Positions 56,949-64,000 of a DNA stretch of 64,000 nucleotides are shown one piece after another. Made by a program: the position numbers and the translations under genes. Positions within the stretch are counted from its first letter, which is position 1. Every line of letters starts with the position of its first letter. The stretch spans positions 26,984 to 90,983 of the forward strand of contig UCMW01000011.1 in NCBI GenBank assembly GCA_900473745.1, given 5' to 3'. The notes beneath the pieces are model-generated. The model was not told the origin of the DNA and did not search any database. It saw only the letters and a program-made list of their open reading frames with translations. This DNA is from Hyphomicrobiales bacterium. GTDB taxonomy: Bacteria > Pseudomonadota > Alphaproteobacteria > Rhizobiales > Rhizobiaceae.

Positions 56949-58079
56949 TCAGCGCGGCTTCTTGCCGAAGACCTTGATGTATTCCGCTTCGCCGCCCTTG
57001 GCGAGCGCCTTGGCCTGCTTGACCCAGTCGTCTCGCTCGATACGGCCGGAGAACTTGAGATAGGTGTCGACCCACTCGCGCTCCGCCTTCTTCCACTTGG
57101 CGATCTGCTCGAACGTGTAGACGCCGAGACCATTCAGCGTCGCCTCGATCTTCGGACCCACGCCCGAGATCATCTTCAGGTCGTCAGGCGTTTCCGGGCG
57201 CTCGATGCCGGCAGGACGGTTCTTCTCGTCCATGACCGGAGCAGGAGCCGGCGCAACTTCCTTTTCGACCGGGCGTGCCGTGTCGGCATTGTCGCCCTTC
57301 TGCTTGACGTTCTCGGCTGCCGCCTTCTTGGCGGTTACCGGCGTCTTCAAGCTCTTGTCGGTTTCCGGCGCATCGGTCACGGGCTTTGCAGCGTTCGCCG
57401 GTGGCACGGAGGCCTCCTCGGCCTTCGCCGGTGCCGGTGCAGGCGTGTCGTTAAAACGGATCGGCTGAATGTCGTCGGTGAGCGTGGTCGGGGCACCGGC
57501 GGGCGCCGAGAAGATGCGGTCGACCTGCGGACCCGGCTTGATGTCGGAACCCTTGCCTGCGGCAAAACGGTCGATGATGTGCTCGAGCTGCGTCACCGTC
57601 AGATCTTCATAGGCATCCTTGAAGATCATCACCATCGGCGCATTGACGCAGGCGCCCTGACACTCGACCTCTTCCCAGGACAGCGTGCCCTCGGCATTGC
57701 GCTCGAAGGGCTCCGGATGGATCTTCGACTTGCAGACGTGAATGAGGTCTTCCGCGCCGCGCAGCATGCAGGGCGTGGTGCCACAGACCTGGATATGGGC
57801 GCGGGTGCCGACCGGCTTCAGCTGGAATTGTGTGTAGAAGGTCGCGACTTCGAGGACGCGGATGAAGGGCATGTCGAGCATCTCGCCGACATGCTCAATC
57901 GCGGCTTTCGTGACCCAGCCTTCCTGCTCCTGCGCCCGCATCAAGAGCGGGATCACCGCCGATTGCTGGCGGCCAGCCGGGTATTTGCGGATCGTTGCCT
58001 CAGCCCAGGCGATGTTTTCCGCATTGAAGGAAAACCCTGCGGGCTGGAATTGCTCTTCGGCTAGTCGACGAACGGACAT
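56949..58079 (-). CDS. nuoE: NADH-quinone oxidoreductase subunit E with C-terminal extension
   Basis: 376 residues, about twice the size of a minimal NuoE. The N-terminal thioredoxin-like domain binds the N1a [2Fe-2S] cluster through Cys99, Cys104, Cys140 and Cys144 (VCGTTPCML and CQGACVNAP). Residues about 200-295 are a Pro/Ala/Glu/Lys-rich linker. A helix-hairpin-helix domain lies at about 300-365 ([30 protein letters not shown]). The same domain ends the unknown protein at 54799-55620. This extension is absent in E. coli and mitochondrial NuoE. Confidence 0.96.
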   Translation of the reverse strand: MSVRRLAEEQFQPAGFSFNAENIAWAEATIRKYPAGRQQSAVIPLLMRAQEQEGWVTKAAIEHVGEMLDMPFIRVLEVATFYTQFQLKPVGTRAHIQVCGTTPCMLRGAEDLIHVCKSKIHPEPFERNAEGTLSWEEVECQGACVNAPMVMIFKDAYEDLTVTQLEHIIDRFAAGKGSDIKPGPQVDRIFSAPAGAPTTLTDDIQPIRFNDTPAPAPAKAEEASVPPANAAKPVTDAPETDKSLKTPVTAKKAAAENVKQKGDNADTARPVEKEVAPAPAPVMDEKNRPAGIERPETPDDLKMISGVGPKIEATLNGLGVYTFEQIAKWKKAEREWVDTYLKFSGRIERDDWVKQAKALAKGGEAEYIKVFGKKPR

Positions 58080-58097
58080 ACTTCCTCACGCCTTGTC

Positions 58098-58340
58098 TCA
58101 GTTTATGGAACCACACCGCGTATTCGTCACATTGGCGAATTCGCAGGCATAGGCCGATTTGTCTTTCTGGAGGAATACGAAAAGCTTCGAGCCAGTCCAG
58201 CTCGAGCTTTTGATCTCGTATCCGTCCTTGATCAGATTGGCCATCGACACTCCGTCCCCCGACGAGGTCACGCTGTTCTCCTGGGCCACCGCCTGGGTGG
58301 CACCGAGACAGATCAGCAATGCTGCGAGGGTCCTCGGCAT
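58098..58340 (-). CDS. Small exported protein inserted between nuoD and nuoE
   Basis: 80 residues. The ATG at 58340 overlaps the nuoD stop (ATGA), so it is translationally coupled. [20 protein letters not shown] is a signal peptide; the mature part (about 60 residues) has a pair of cysteines (ACEF, RCGSIN) that could form one disulfide. The sequence SMANLIKDGYEIKSSSWTGSKLFVFLQKDKS suggests a small beta fold. Not known from other complex I operons outside rhizobia; function unknown. Confidence 0.72.
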   Translation of the reverse strand: MPRTLAALLICLGATQAVAQENSVTSSGDGVSMANLIKDGYEIKSSSWTGSKLFVFLQKDKSAYACEFANVTNTRCGSIN

Positions 58341-59530
58341 CAGCGGTCTACTTCCCCGAACACGATGTCGAGCGAGCCGAGGATCGCCGAGACGTCGGCC
58401 AGCTGGTGGCCGCGGCACATGAAATCCATGGCCTGCAGATGCGCATAACCCGGCGCGCGGATCTTGCAGCGATAGGGCTTGTTGGTGCCGTCGGAGACGA
58501 GGAAGACGCCGAATTCGCCCTTGGGGGCTTCGACAGCGGCATAAACCTCACCGGCCGGCACGTGATAGCCTTCGGTATAGAGCTTGAAGTGGTGGATCAG
58601 GCCTTCCATCGACCGCTTCATCTCGCCACGCTTCGGCGGAACAACCTTGCCGTCGAGCGAGGAGACCGGGCCGGTCTTGGCATCGCCCAGCAGCCGGTTG
58701 ACGCACTGCTTCATGATCTTCACCGACTCGCGCATTTCGAACATGCGGATCAGGTAACGGTCGTAGCAGTCGCCGTTCTTGCCGACCATGATGTCGAAGT
58801 CGAGATCGGCATAGCACTCGTAGGGCTGCGACTTGCGCAGATCCCAGGCAGCGCCCGAACCGCGGACCATGACGCCCGAGAAGCCCCAGGCCCAGCAGTC
58901 GTCGAGGCTGACGACGCCGATATCGACGTTGCGCTGCTTGAAGATGCGGTTGCCGGTGAGGAGGTCGTCGATGTCGTCGAGCTTTTCCGGGAACTGGTCG
59001 CACCACTTGCCGATGTCCTCGACCAGCTGGTGGGGCAGATCCTGGTGAACGCCACCGGGACGGATATAGGCGGCATGCATGCGCGAGCCGGAGGCGCGCT
59101 CATAGAAGACCATCAGCTTTTCACGCTCCTCGAAGCCCCAGAGCGGCGGCGTCAGCGCGCCAACGTCCATCGCCTGGGTCGTGACGTTGAGCAGATGCGA
59201 CAGGATGCGACCGATTTCCGAGTAGAGAACGCGGATCAGCTGGCCGCGGATCGGGATTTCGATGCCGAGCAGCTTTTCGACGGCCAGCGAATAGGCATGC
59301 TCCTGGTTCATTGGCGCGACATAGTCGAGACGATCGAAATAGGGCAGCGCCTGCAGATAGGTCTTGGTCTCGATCAGCTTCTCGGTGCCGCGATGCAGAA
59401 GGCCAATATGCGGATCGACGCGCTCGACGATTTCACCGTCGAGTTCGAGCACGAGACGCAGAACGCCGTGCGCCGCGGGGTGCTGCGGGCCGAAGTTAAT
59501 GTTGAAGTTGCGGACATTGTGTTCGTTCAT
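58340..59530 (-). CDS. nuoD: NADH-quinone oxidoreductase subunit D
   Basis: 396 residues. Starts [22 protein letters not shown]; other conserved blocks are [44 protein letters not shown] (split), [10 protein letters not shown] and the C-terminal [11 protein letters not shown]. It lines the quinone site together with NuoB. A 17-base gap to nuoC. The ATG at 59530 is chosen because the next upstream codons are unconserved. Confidence 0.98.
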   Translation of the reverse strand: MNEHNVRNFNINFGPQHPAAHGVLRLVLELDGEIVERVDPHIGLLHRGTEKLIETKTYLQALPYFDRLDYVAPMNQEHAYSLAVEKLLGIEIPIRGQLIRVLYSEIGRILSHLLNVTTQAMDVGALTPPLWGFEEREKLMVFYERASGSRMHAAYIRPGGVHQDLPHQLVEDIGKWCDQFPEKLDDIDDLLTGNRIFKQRNVDIGVVSLDDCWAWGFSGVMVRGSGAAWDLRKSQPYECYADLDFDIMVGKNGDCYDRYLIRMFEMRESVKIMKQCVNRLLGDAKTGPVSSLDGKVVPPKRGEMKRSMEGLIHHFKLYTEGYHVPAGEVYAAVEAPKGEFGVFLVSDGTNKPYRCKIRAPGYAHLQAMDFMCRGHQLADVSAILGSLDIVFGEVDR

Positions 59531-59547
59531 GGTCTCTGCCCTTCCGC

Positions 59548-60150
59548 TCACTTGGCCGCTTTTTCATCGCCGGGCAGCACGTAATCCGTGCCTTCCCAGG
59601 GCGAGAGGAAGTCGAAATTGCGAAATTCCTGCTTGAGTTCGACCGGTTCGTAGACGACGCGCTTGGCACTATCATCGTAACGAACCTCGACGAAGCCGGT
59701 CGTGGGGAAGTCCTTGCGCAGCGGATGGCCCTCGAAACCGTAGTCGGTCAAGATGCGGCGCAGATCCGGGTGATCCGTGAACAGGATGCCGTACATGTCC
59801 CAAGCTTCGCGCTCGAACCAGTCGGCGCCAGGGAAGACCGGGCAGGCCGACGGAACTGGCTTGAACTCGCCGGTCGCGACCTTGATGCGGATGCGCAAGT
59901 TCTGACGCGGCGACAGGAGGTGGTAGACCACGTCGAAACGGTCTTCGCGCTTCGGATAGTCGACCCCGCAGATGTCGATCAGGTTGACGAAGCCACACTG
60001 GACGTCATCGCGCAGGAAGGTCAAAAGCGAAATCAGGTTTTCCGACTTCGCCGTCAGCGTCAGCTCGCCAAAATTGATTTCGCTCGACGCGATCAGCGCA
60101 CCGCGCATTTCAGCGAGGTAGGAGGCAAGCTCGTTCAGGGCTTCACTCAT
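59548..60150 (-). CDS. nuoC: NADH-quinone oxidoreductase subunit C
   Basis: 200 residues, the separate NuoC form (not fused to NuoD as in E. coli). Signature blocks: [22 protein letters not shown] (split), [46 protein letters not shown] (split). A 30-kDa-like peripheral subunit holding NuoD and NuoI. 18 bases after nuoB. Confidence 0.97.
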   Translation of the reverse strand: MSEALNELASYLAEMRGALIASSEINFGELTLTAKSENLISLLTFLRDDVQCGFVNLIDICGVDYPKREDRFDVVYHLLSPRQNLRIRIKVATGEFKPVPSACPVFPGADWFEREAWDMYGILFTDHPDLRRILTDYGFEGHPLRKDFPTTGFVEVRYDDSAKRVVYEPVELKQEFRNFDFLSPWEGTDYVLPGDEKAAK

Positions 60151-60168
60151 GTTTTCAGTCCCTTCGCC

Positions 60169-60750
60169 TTACCGCTCGATCGTGCCCGTGCGCCGGATCT
60201 TCTTCTGCAGGAGCATCACGCCGTAAAGCAGAGCTTCTGCCGTGGGGGGACAGCCCGGCACGTAGATATCGACCGGCACGACGCGGTCGCAGCCGCGCAC
60301 GACGGAATAGGAATAGTGATAGTAGCCGCCGCCATTGGCGCAGGAGCCCATCGAGATGACGTAACGCGGTTCCGGCATCTGGTCATAGACCTTGCGGAGT
60401 GCGGGCGCCATCTTGTTGGTCAGCGTGCCGGCGACGATCATCACGTCGGACTGACGCGGTGAGGCGCGCGGCGCAAAGCCGAAGCGCTCGGCGTCGTAGC
60501 GCGGCATCGACAGCTGCATCATTTCGACGGCGCAGCAGGCGAGACCGAAGGTCATCCACATCAGCGAACCGGTGCGAGCCCAGTTGATCAGCTCGTCGGT
60601 CGAGGTGACCAGAAAGCCCTTGTCGGCGAGCTCGTTGTTAATCTCGCCGAAGAAACGGTCGTCGCTGCCGATGGGCTTGCCCGTGTTGGGGTCAATGATG
60701 CCCTTGGCCTGAGGCGCCACCATCGTGGCGTCGGATTGGATCACTCCCAT
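60169..60750 (-). CDS. nuoB: NADH-quinone oxidoreductase subunit B
   Basis: 193 residues. The N2 [4Fe-4S] ligands are the tandem Cys72-Cys73 ([10 protein letters not shown]) plus Cys137 ([10 protein letters not shown]) and Cys167 ([12 protein letters not shown]). It gives electrons to quinone. The ATG at 60750 is chosen because AAGGGGG lies upstream within nuoA; it overlaps the end of nuoA. Confidence 0.98.
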   Translation of the reverse strand: MGVIQSDATMVAPQAKGIIDPNTGKPIGSDDRFFGEINNELADKGFLVTSTDELINWARTGSLMWMTFGLACCAVEMMQLSMPRYDAERFGFAPRASPRQSDVMIVAGTLTNKMAPALRKVYDQMPEPRYVISMGSCANGGGYYHYSYSVVRGCDRVVPVDIYVPGCPPTAEALLYGVMLLQKKIRRTGTIER

Positions 60751-61106
60751 TCGAGCGCCCCCTTCTTCCATTCATAGATAAAGCCGACGGTGAGTACACC
60801 GAGGAAAACCATCATCGACCAGAAGCCGAACCAGCCGATTTCACCGAAAGACACTGCCCAGGGGAACAGGAAGGCGACTTCGAGGTCGAAGATGATGAAG
60901 AGGATCGACACCAGATAGAAGCGGATGTCGAACTTCATGCGCGCATCATCAAAGGCGTTGAAGCCGCACTCGTAGGCCGAAAGCTTTTCCGAATCGGGCG
61001 CCTTGTAAGCCACGGCAAACGGCGCCACGAGCAGCGCGATACCGATGATCAAGGATATGCCGATGAAGATGGCGATCGGAAGGTAAGAACCGAGCAGTTC
61101 AGTCAT
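60741..61106 (-). CDS. nuoA: NADH-quinone oxidoreductase subunit A
   Basis: 121 residues, three membrane helices. Conserved [39 protein letters not shown] (split) with the Cys in the loop between helices 1 and 2. First gene of the nuo operon; the ATG at 61106 (or the adjacent one at 61109) gives the family length. The operon promoter should lie in the 233-base gap before the first tRNA-Asp. Confidence 0.97.
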   Translation of the reverse strand: MTELLGSYLPIAIFIGISLIIGIALLVAPFAVAYKAPDSEKLSAYECGFNAFDDARMKFDIRFYLVSILFIIFDLEVAFLFPWAVSFGEIGWFGFWSMMVFLGVLTVGFIYEWKKGALEWE

Positions 61107-61339
61107 CATATCACCCTGCTTGTCTCGCATGCCGTGGGGCATCTAGGGCGGAGTCGACAAGCCGTAAAGAGAGTTGCAACGCGCCGTGGTTAGCGCAGGC
61201 AGCCACCCAGCGCAAGTCCAACCAAAGCCTTTTCACCCGATACCGAGCGCACCTTACCAGCGGGTAAAATATGTGTCTCGCGCAATCGCGCGTGCGGTGC
61301 AAAAAGTTGTGGTTGAGGTTTTCCGGAGAAGTGGAGAAG
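61107..61339. other. Upstream region of the nuo operon
   Basis: 233 bases between nuoA and the tRNA-Asp genes; the nuo promoter is expected here but no clear -35/-10 pair is recognised. A small palindrome-like AGCGGGTAAAATATG stretch lies near 61259. No reading frame is convincing. Confidence 0.35.
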
Positions 61340-61416
61340 TGGCGCGAGTGACGGGGCTCGAACCCGCGACCTCCGGCGTGACAGGCCGGCACTCTAACCA
61401 ACTGAGCTACACCCGC
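61340..61416 (-). tRNA. tRNA-Asp (anticodon GTC)
   Basis: 77 bases on the minus strand with encoded CCA. Acceptor stem GCGGGTG / CACTCGC with one G-T pair; anticodon stem CCGGC / GCCGG with loop CTGTCAC, anticodon GTC; T arm GCGGGTTCGAGCCCCG with GTTCGA. A second copy follows 65 bases upstream on the same strand. Confidence 0.96.
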
Positions 61417-61480
61417 GCATTTCATGGGGTTGGTCCCATGTCTTCGCTGCCTTAAGCAGCATGCCCTGAAGGCTTTGGAA

Positions 61481-61557
61481 TGGCGCGAGTGACGGGGCTC
61501 GAACCCGCGACCTCCGGCGTGACAGGCCGGCACTCTAACCAACTGAGCTACACCCGC
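61481..61557 (-). tRNA. tRNA-Asp (anticodon GTC), second copy
   Basis: Same 77-base sequence as the copy at 61340-61416, as far as compared base by base. The pair forms a tandem direct repeat separated by 64 bases; both would be read in the same direction and may be cotranscribed. Confidence 0.96.
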
Positions 61558-61895
61558 GCATTTCCAAATCGGGGTTCAAGGCGATCCCCGTCGAGCGGCT
61601 TGCCGTTCGATGACCGGCTCTCTACGGGGTTCATTTGGAGGTGTCAAGCAGGTTTCAAGACAAAACCGTGACCGCCTGTTTTTTTGCTCAGCGCCCTCCC
61701 CCACACCTCCTTCTGGCATCTTCTTCGCGACAACGCGCCGCAGGCGGAAAACAAGGATTCTTGTCGGTTTTCCACATGGCGCGGCCAAGCCCCATGACAA
61801 AAAAACAAAAAATCTGCATAATCGCTCTTGCGGATTTTCCGCGATCCGCATAGATCACGGCCACCGACGCGGCGGACATGATCCGATCAGCGCCC

Positions 61896-61971
61896 GGGCG
61901 ATTAGCTCAGTTGGTAGAGCGCCTCGTTTACACCGAGGATGTCGGCGGTTCGAGTCCGTCATCGCCCACCA
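61896..61971 (+). tRNA. tRNA-Val (anticodon TAC)
   Basis: 76 bases on the plus strand with encoded CCA. Acceptor stem GGGCGAT / ATCGCCC; anticodon stem CCTCG / CGAGG with loop TTTACAC, anticodon TAC; T loop with GGTTCGAGTCC. It lies at the border of core and accessory DNA. Confidence 0.96.
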
Positions 61972-62215
61972 TTTTTCCAATTTGATTAAACCAAATCTGA
62001 CGGACCTTGTTGCGTTACCGTTCACTGACGGTATGGACGCGATATGTGGGTTCCTGCGAGAATCAGGATAGGGCCAATCCGCTTCTTGAGGATTGAGTGC
62101 AAGGAATCACCGGTCCGTCCGATAGAGGCGGGCCGGCAGCGTTCCCTTTTGCCGTGATGAGCCAAGAAATTGAACAAGTTCGGTGGCCGCGCGAGAGCTG
62201 CCCCCCCTCTACGAT
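61972..62215. other. Intergenic stretch after tRNA-Val
   Basis: 244 bases between the tRNA-Val and the nuclease remnant, with no convincing reading frame. The first 30 bases are AT-rich (CATTTTTCCAATTTGATTAAACC), different from the neighbouring core DNA. A tRNA 3-prime end is a common integration site, but no second attachment copy can be seen in this window. Confidence 0.35.
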
Positions 62216-63070
62216 CTACTCTGCATACTTTTTGGCGGTAGCCCGCAAGCGCTCGGTGAAATCGTAGATCTGGTCGAGACTGTCCACGATAACCCGCTCT
62301 TCGTTCTCACCATCGAAAAGACCGATGTATTTCACCGAGCGATTGAACCACAGCCGTGCCAAAGGCTTGCGGTTATTGTTGTCCACCAGGATACCGCAAT
62401 ATGATTTCTGATCCCGCATCACCACCCGCTTGGGGGCTATCGTGTCGCGTACGATGGCTTTCACAATCATATAGCCCTCGCGCTCTTCCTCAGTCGTTAC
62501 AACGTCTGGCTCTTCCTCGACGGGAACATCGATTTTTTCAATTACTTCCTCCGTATCGGCCAAGGCACTCGAAAGCCGACTTTTCACAGTATCCATTATC
62601 ACTTCGCGAAAGGCTGTCCGAACGACGCCGGTGAACATCTCCCTCACCTGCGCGGTCATTCTGCCTTCATAGACGCTTGCTGACACCAGCCTGACAAACT
62701 CTTCCGTAGGCTCCTCGACAAGCTTCGATATGACCTGCTTGACACCGGATGTGTACTTAAGCCGTTCCGCTGTCGCCAAGATCGCATTGACGTCAAATGC
62801 AGCCTTCTCGAACTTCCGAAGCTCCGAGAGGATGCCGCTGTTAAAGTCGGCAATATCGAACACGAAGAAGGGGCGGCTATCCAGCTTATTCGGAGCGTCG
62901 AGATCTGTGTAGAAGTTAAACGTCCTGCCGTTGGTAAGGATGGCAAACTTAGCGTTGGTCACACTGAAGTAGCGGTAAAGCTGGTCGAGGTGTTTCTTCT
63001 CTAGGCTGACTGAAATCGGTTTGCATTCGATCAAGATGCGGATCTCACCGTCGATCTTGATCGCGTAGTT
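62216..63070 (-). pseudogene. Restriction endonuclease-like gene (HsdR N-terminal type), 5-prime end cut off by an IS element
   Basis: The frame reads to the left from the IS edge: NYAIKIDGEIR followed by ILIECKPISVSLEKKHLDQL. The I-E-C-K gives the E-x-K part of a PD-(D/E)xK nuclease site, and VTNAKFAILTNGRTFNFYTDLD is typical of the HsdR_N-type domain. The rest, to residue about 285, is helical with a C-terminal domain of unknown kind. The upstream coding part, with the start codon, is missing: at about 63070 the sequence changes to an IS3-family end. In-frame TTG at 63034 is inside the domain and is not a real start. No modification or specificity genes are visible. Codon use and GC are visibly lower than in the core genes. 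Confidence 0.78.
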
Positions 63071-63101
63071 GGAGTGCCCCCCGTTTCACCGGACATGTCG
63101 G

Positions 63102-63929
63102 CTAGTTTGATTTAGCCCTGATGAACTGCCGAGGGGAAGCCATCTTGAGCGCGGAATGGGGATGGATTTCGTTGTAGTCCTCGATCCATCCGTCGATAAG
63201 CCGGAGCGCTGTTTCTGCGTCCGGTAGTGCTGCGATGCGGATATAGTCCCGCTTCAGGGTTTTGACGAAGGCCTCCGACATGCCGTTCGACTGCGGACTG
63301 GCCACCGGCGTGAAGCAAGGCGTCAGATTGAGCGCCTGGGCAAACAGCCTCGTGTCCCTCGCGGTGTAAGCAGAGCCATTGTCCGAGAGATGCTCGATTG
63401 CGTGCGGGGCTCGGGTCGCTGCGAAGCGCTTCTCAACCGCCTCCAGCATCATGTCGCGCACGTCAGAGCCGGAGATGCCCGCGTTGGCGACTGCCGTCCA
63501 GGCGATGATCTCGCGGTCGAAGGCGTCGATGATGAAGGCGAGACGAATGACCTCGCCATTCCAGCAGGTGAACTCCAGACCGTCCGAGCACCAGCGCAAG
63601 TTCGAGCGCATGACCATCACCTTGCCGTCGTGGAGGCGGCCCTTGCGAACGGCCGTATGCTTCTCCAGCAGCATGGCGTGGTTGCCCATGATGCGATGAA
63701 CCCGTTTGGCGTTGACGACAGGCTTATCGGCGGCTCGCCTTTCGCGATTGAGGAGCGCGGCGATCCGCCGATAGCCATAGGTTGGCCTCTGATCCACCAG
63801 CCTGCGGATGATGGGAAAAAGCTCTGCATCCTCGGCCTTGTGATAGGAGCCGCGCGGCTTCGATCTGCCTTTCAGGCGCTCGATCAGATTGGAACGGGAA
63901 ACGCCGAGCGTGTCGGCGACGGCCTTCAT
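63102..63929 (-). CDS. IS3-family transposase OrfB (DDE integrase)
   Basis: 275 residues from the ATG at 63929. rve/integrase core with the DDE set: Asp in RWCSDGLEFTCWNGE, Asp in IEHLSDNGSAYTARD, Glu in SPQSNGMSEAFVKTLKRDYI. The N-terminal HTH_21-type region (ELFPIIRRLVDQRPTYGYRRIAALLNRE in pieces) is complete. The same frame stays open upstream past the ATG (TDIAADLVAEGRFP) to 7 A bases at 63977-63971, where a -1 shift from orfA would give the OrfAB fusion. Confidence 0.93.
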   Translation of the reverse strand: MKAVADTLGVSRSNLIERLKGRSKPRGSYHKAEDAELFPIIRRLVDQRPTYGYRRIAALLNRERRAADKPVVNAKRVHRIMGNHAMLLEKHTAVRKGRLHDGKVMVMRSNLRWCSDGLEFTCWNGEVIRLAFIIDAFDREIIAWTAVANAGISGSDVRDMMLEAVEKRFAATRAPHAIEHLSDNGSAYTARDTRLFAQALNLTPCFTPVASPQSNGMSEAFVKTLKRDYIRIAALPDAETALRLIDGWIEDYNEIHPHSALKMASPRQFIRAKSN

Positions 63930-64000
63930 CGGGAACCGTCCTTCGGCAACAAGATCGGCCGCGATATCCGTTTTTTTGAGTCTGCTTTGGACAAGGCTTC
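63926..64000 (-). CDS. IS3-family OrfA, C-terminal end (partial)
   Basis: The last 24 codons of orfA: EALSKADSKKRISRPILLP, then KDGSR and a TGA at 63928-63926 that overlaps the orfB ATG. The start is outside the window. A run of seven A bases (63977-63971) lies inside and is the likely slippery site for programmed -1 frameshifting. Confidence 0.75.
   Translation of the reverse strand, partial: EALSKADSKKRISRPILLPKDGSR

Larger units (their letters stand above)
63070..64000 (-). mobile_element. IS3-family insertion sequence, partial (right end outside the window)
   Basis: Left terminus near 63070 begins TGGAGTGCCCCCCG and continues to about 63095, a typical IS3-type inverted-repeat end starting with TG. 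The element contains the full orfB and the end of orfA, both on the minus strand. It interrupts the nuclease gene. The other terminal repeat and the target duplication lie past 64000. Confidence 0.85.

Noticed and set aside
63034..63034. TTG as the true start of the nuclease-type gene
   Set aside because: The conserved domain continues upstream in frame to the IS edge, so the TTG is internal.

Overview
The window looks like chromosomal DNA of an alphaproteobacterium of the order Hyphomicrobiales, most likely the family Rhizobiaceae. The basis is high-GC coding sequence, the gene order divK-pleD / dinB / dnaE / lolDC / proS / mce / rnj / birA / nuoN-A, an NDUFA12-type complex I accessory subunit, GTTC-N7-GTTC LexA boxes of the alphaproteobacterial type, and many families typical of rhizobia (DUF2155, DUF6105, DUF5765, DUF3572, DUF1467). 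The genus cannot be fixed from the sequence alone.

Layout. 1-11 kb: a dispersed-repeat-like patch, an apparently SOS-controlled small unknown gene, DUF2155 and NDUFA12 genes, four GNAT acetyltransferases interleaved with gatB and gatCA (the Asp/Glu-tRNA amidotransferase), a YjhX-type toxin homologue, a DUF5765 membrane protein and an UPF0173 hydrolase. 11-27 kb: ruvX, an AEC transporter, an AidB-type acyl-CoA dehydrogenase, then a dense forward run pyrB-pyrC-plsY-dprA-topA-rnr-DUF983-MFS-rpmG. The PyrC here lacks the usual metal ligands and is probably the non-catalytic PyrX type. 27-41 kb: a probable structured RNA, the cell-cycle signalling pair divK-pleD, DUF3572, dinB under a LexA box, an L,D-transpeptidase, dnaE, an unannotated 28-codon membrane micro-ORF under its own LexA box, lolD-lolC and proS. 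41-61 kb (minus strand): a possible small RNA, DUF1467, mce, rnj, birA and the complete 14-gene nuo operon (complex I). The nuo operon carries two inserted extra genes, and NuoE and one of these extras share a C-terminal helix-hairpin-helix domain. 61-64 kb: two near-identical tRNA-Asp genes, one tRNA-Val, then an accessory edge where a restriction-type nuclease gene has been cut by an IS3-family element that runs off the right end.

How the parts relate. Most genes are core housekeeping (translation fidelity, pyrimidine synthesis, DNA topology and replication, RNA decay, lipoprotein export, respiration). The least expected signal is a set of three perfect LexA boxes. They sit before dinB (expected), before a 79-codon unknown gene at the left edge, and before the 28-codon membrane peptide gene upstream of dnaE. 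In size, hydrophobicity and predicted control the last resembles the SOS division inhibitor SidA of Caulobacter. This is inference from sequence only; no homology search was run.
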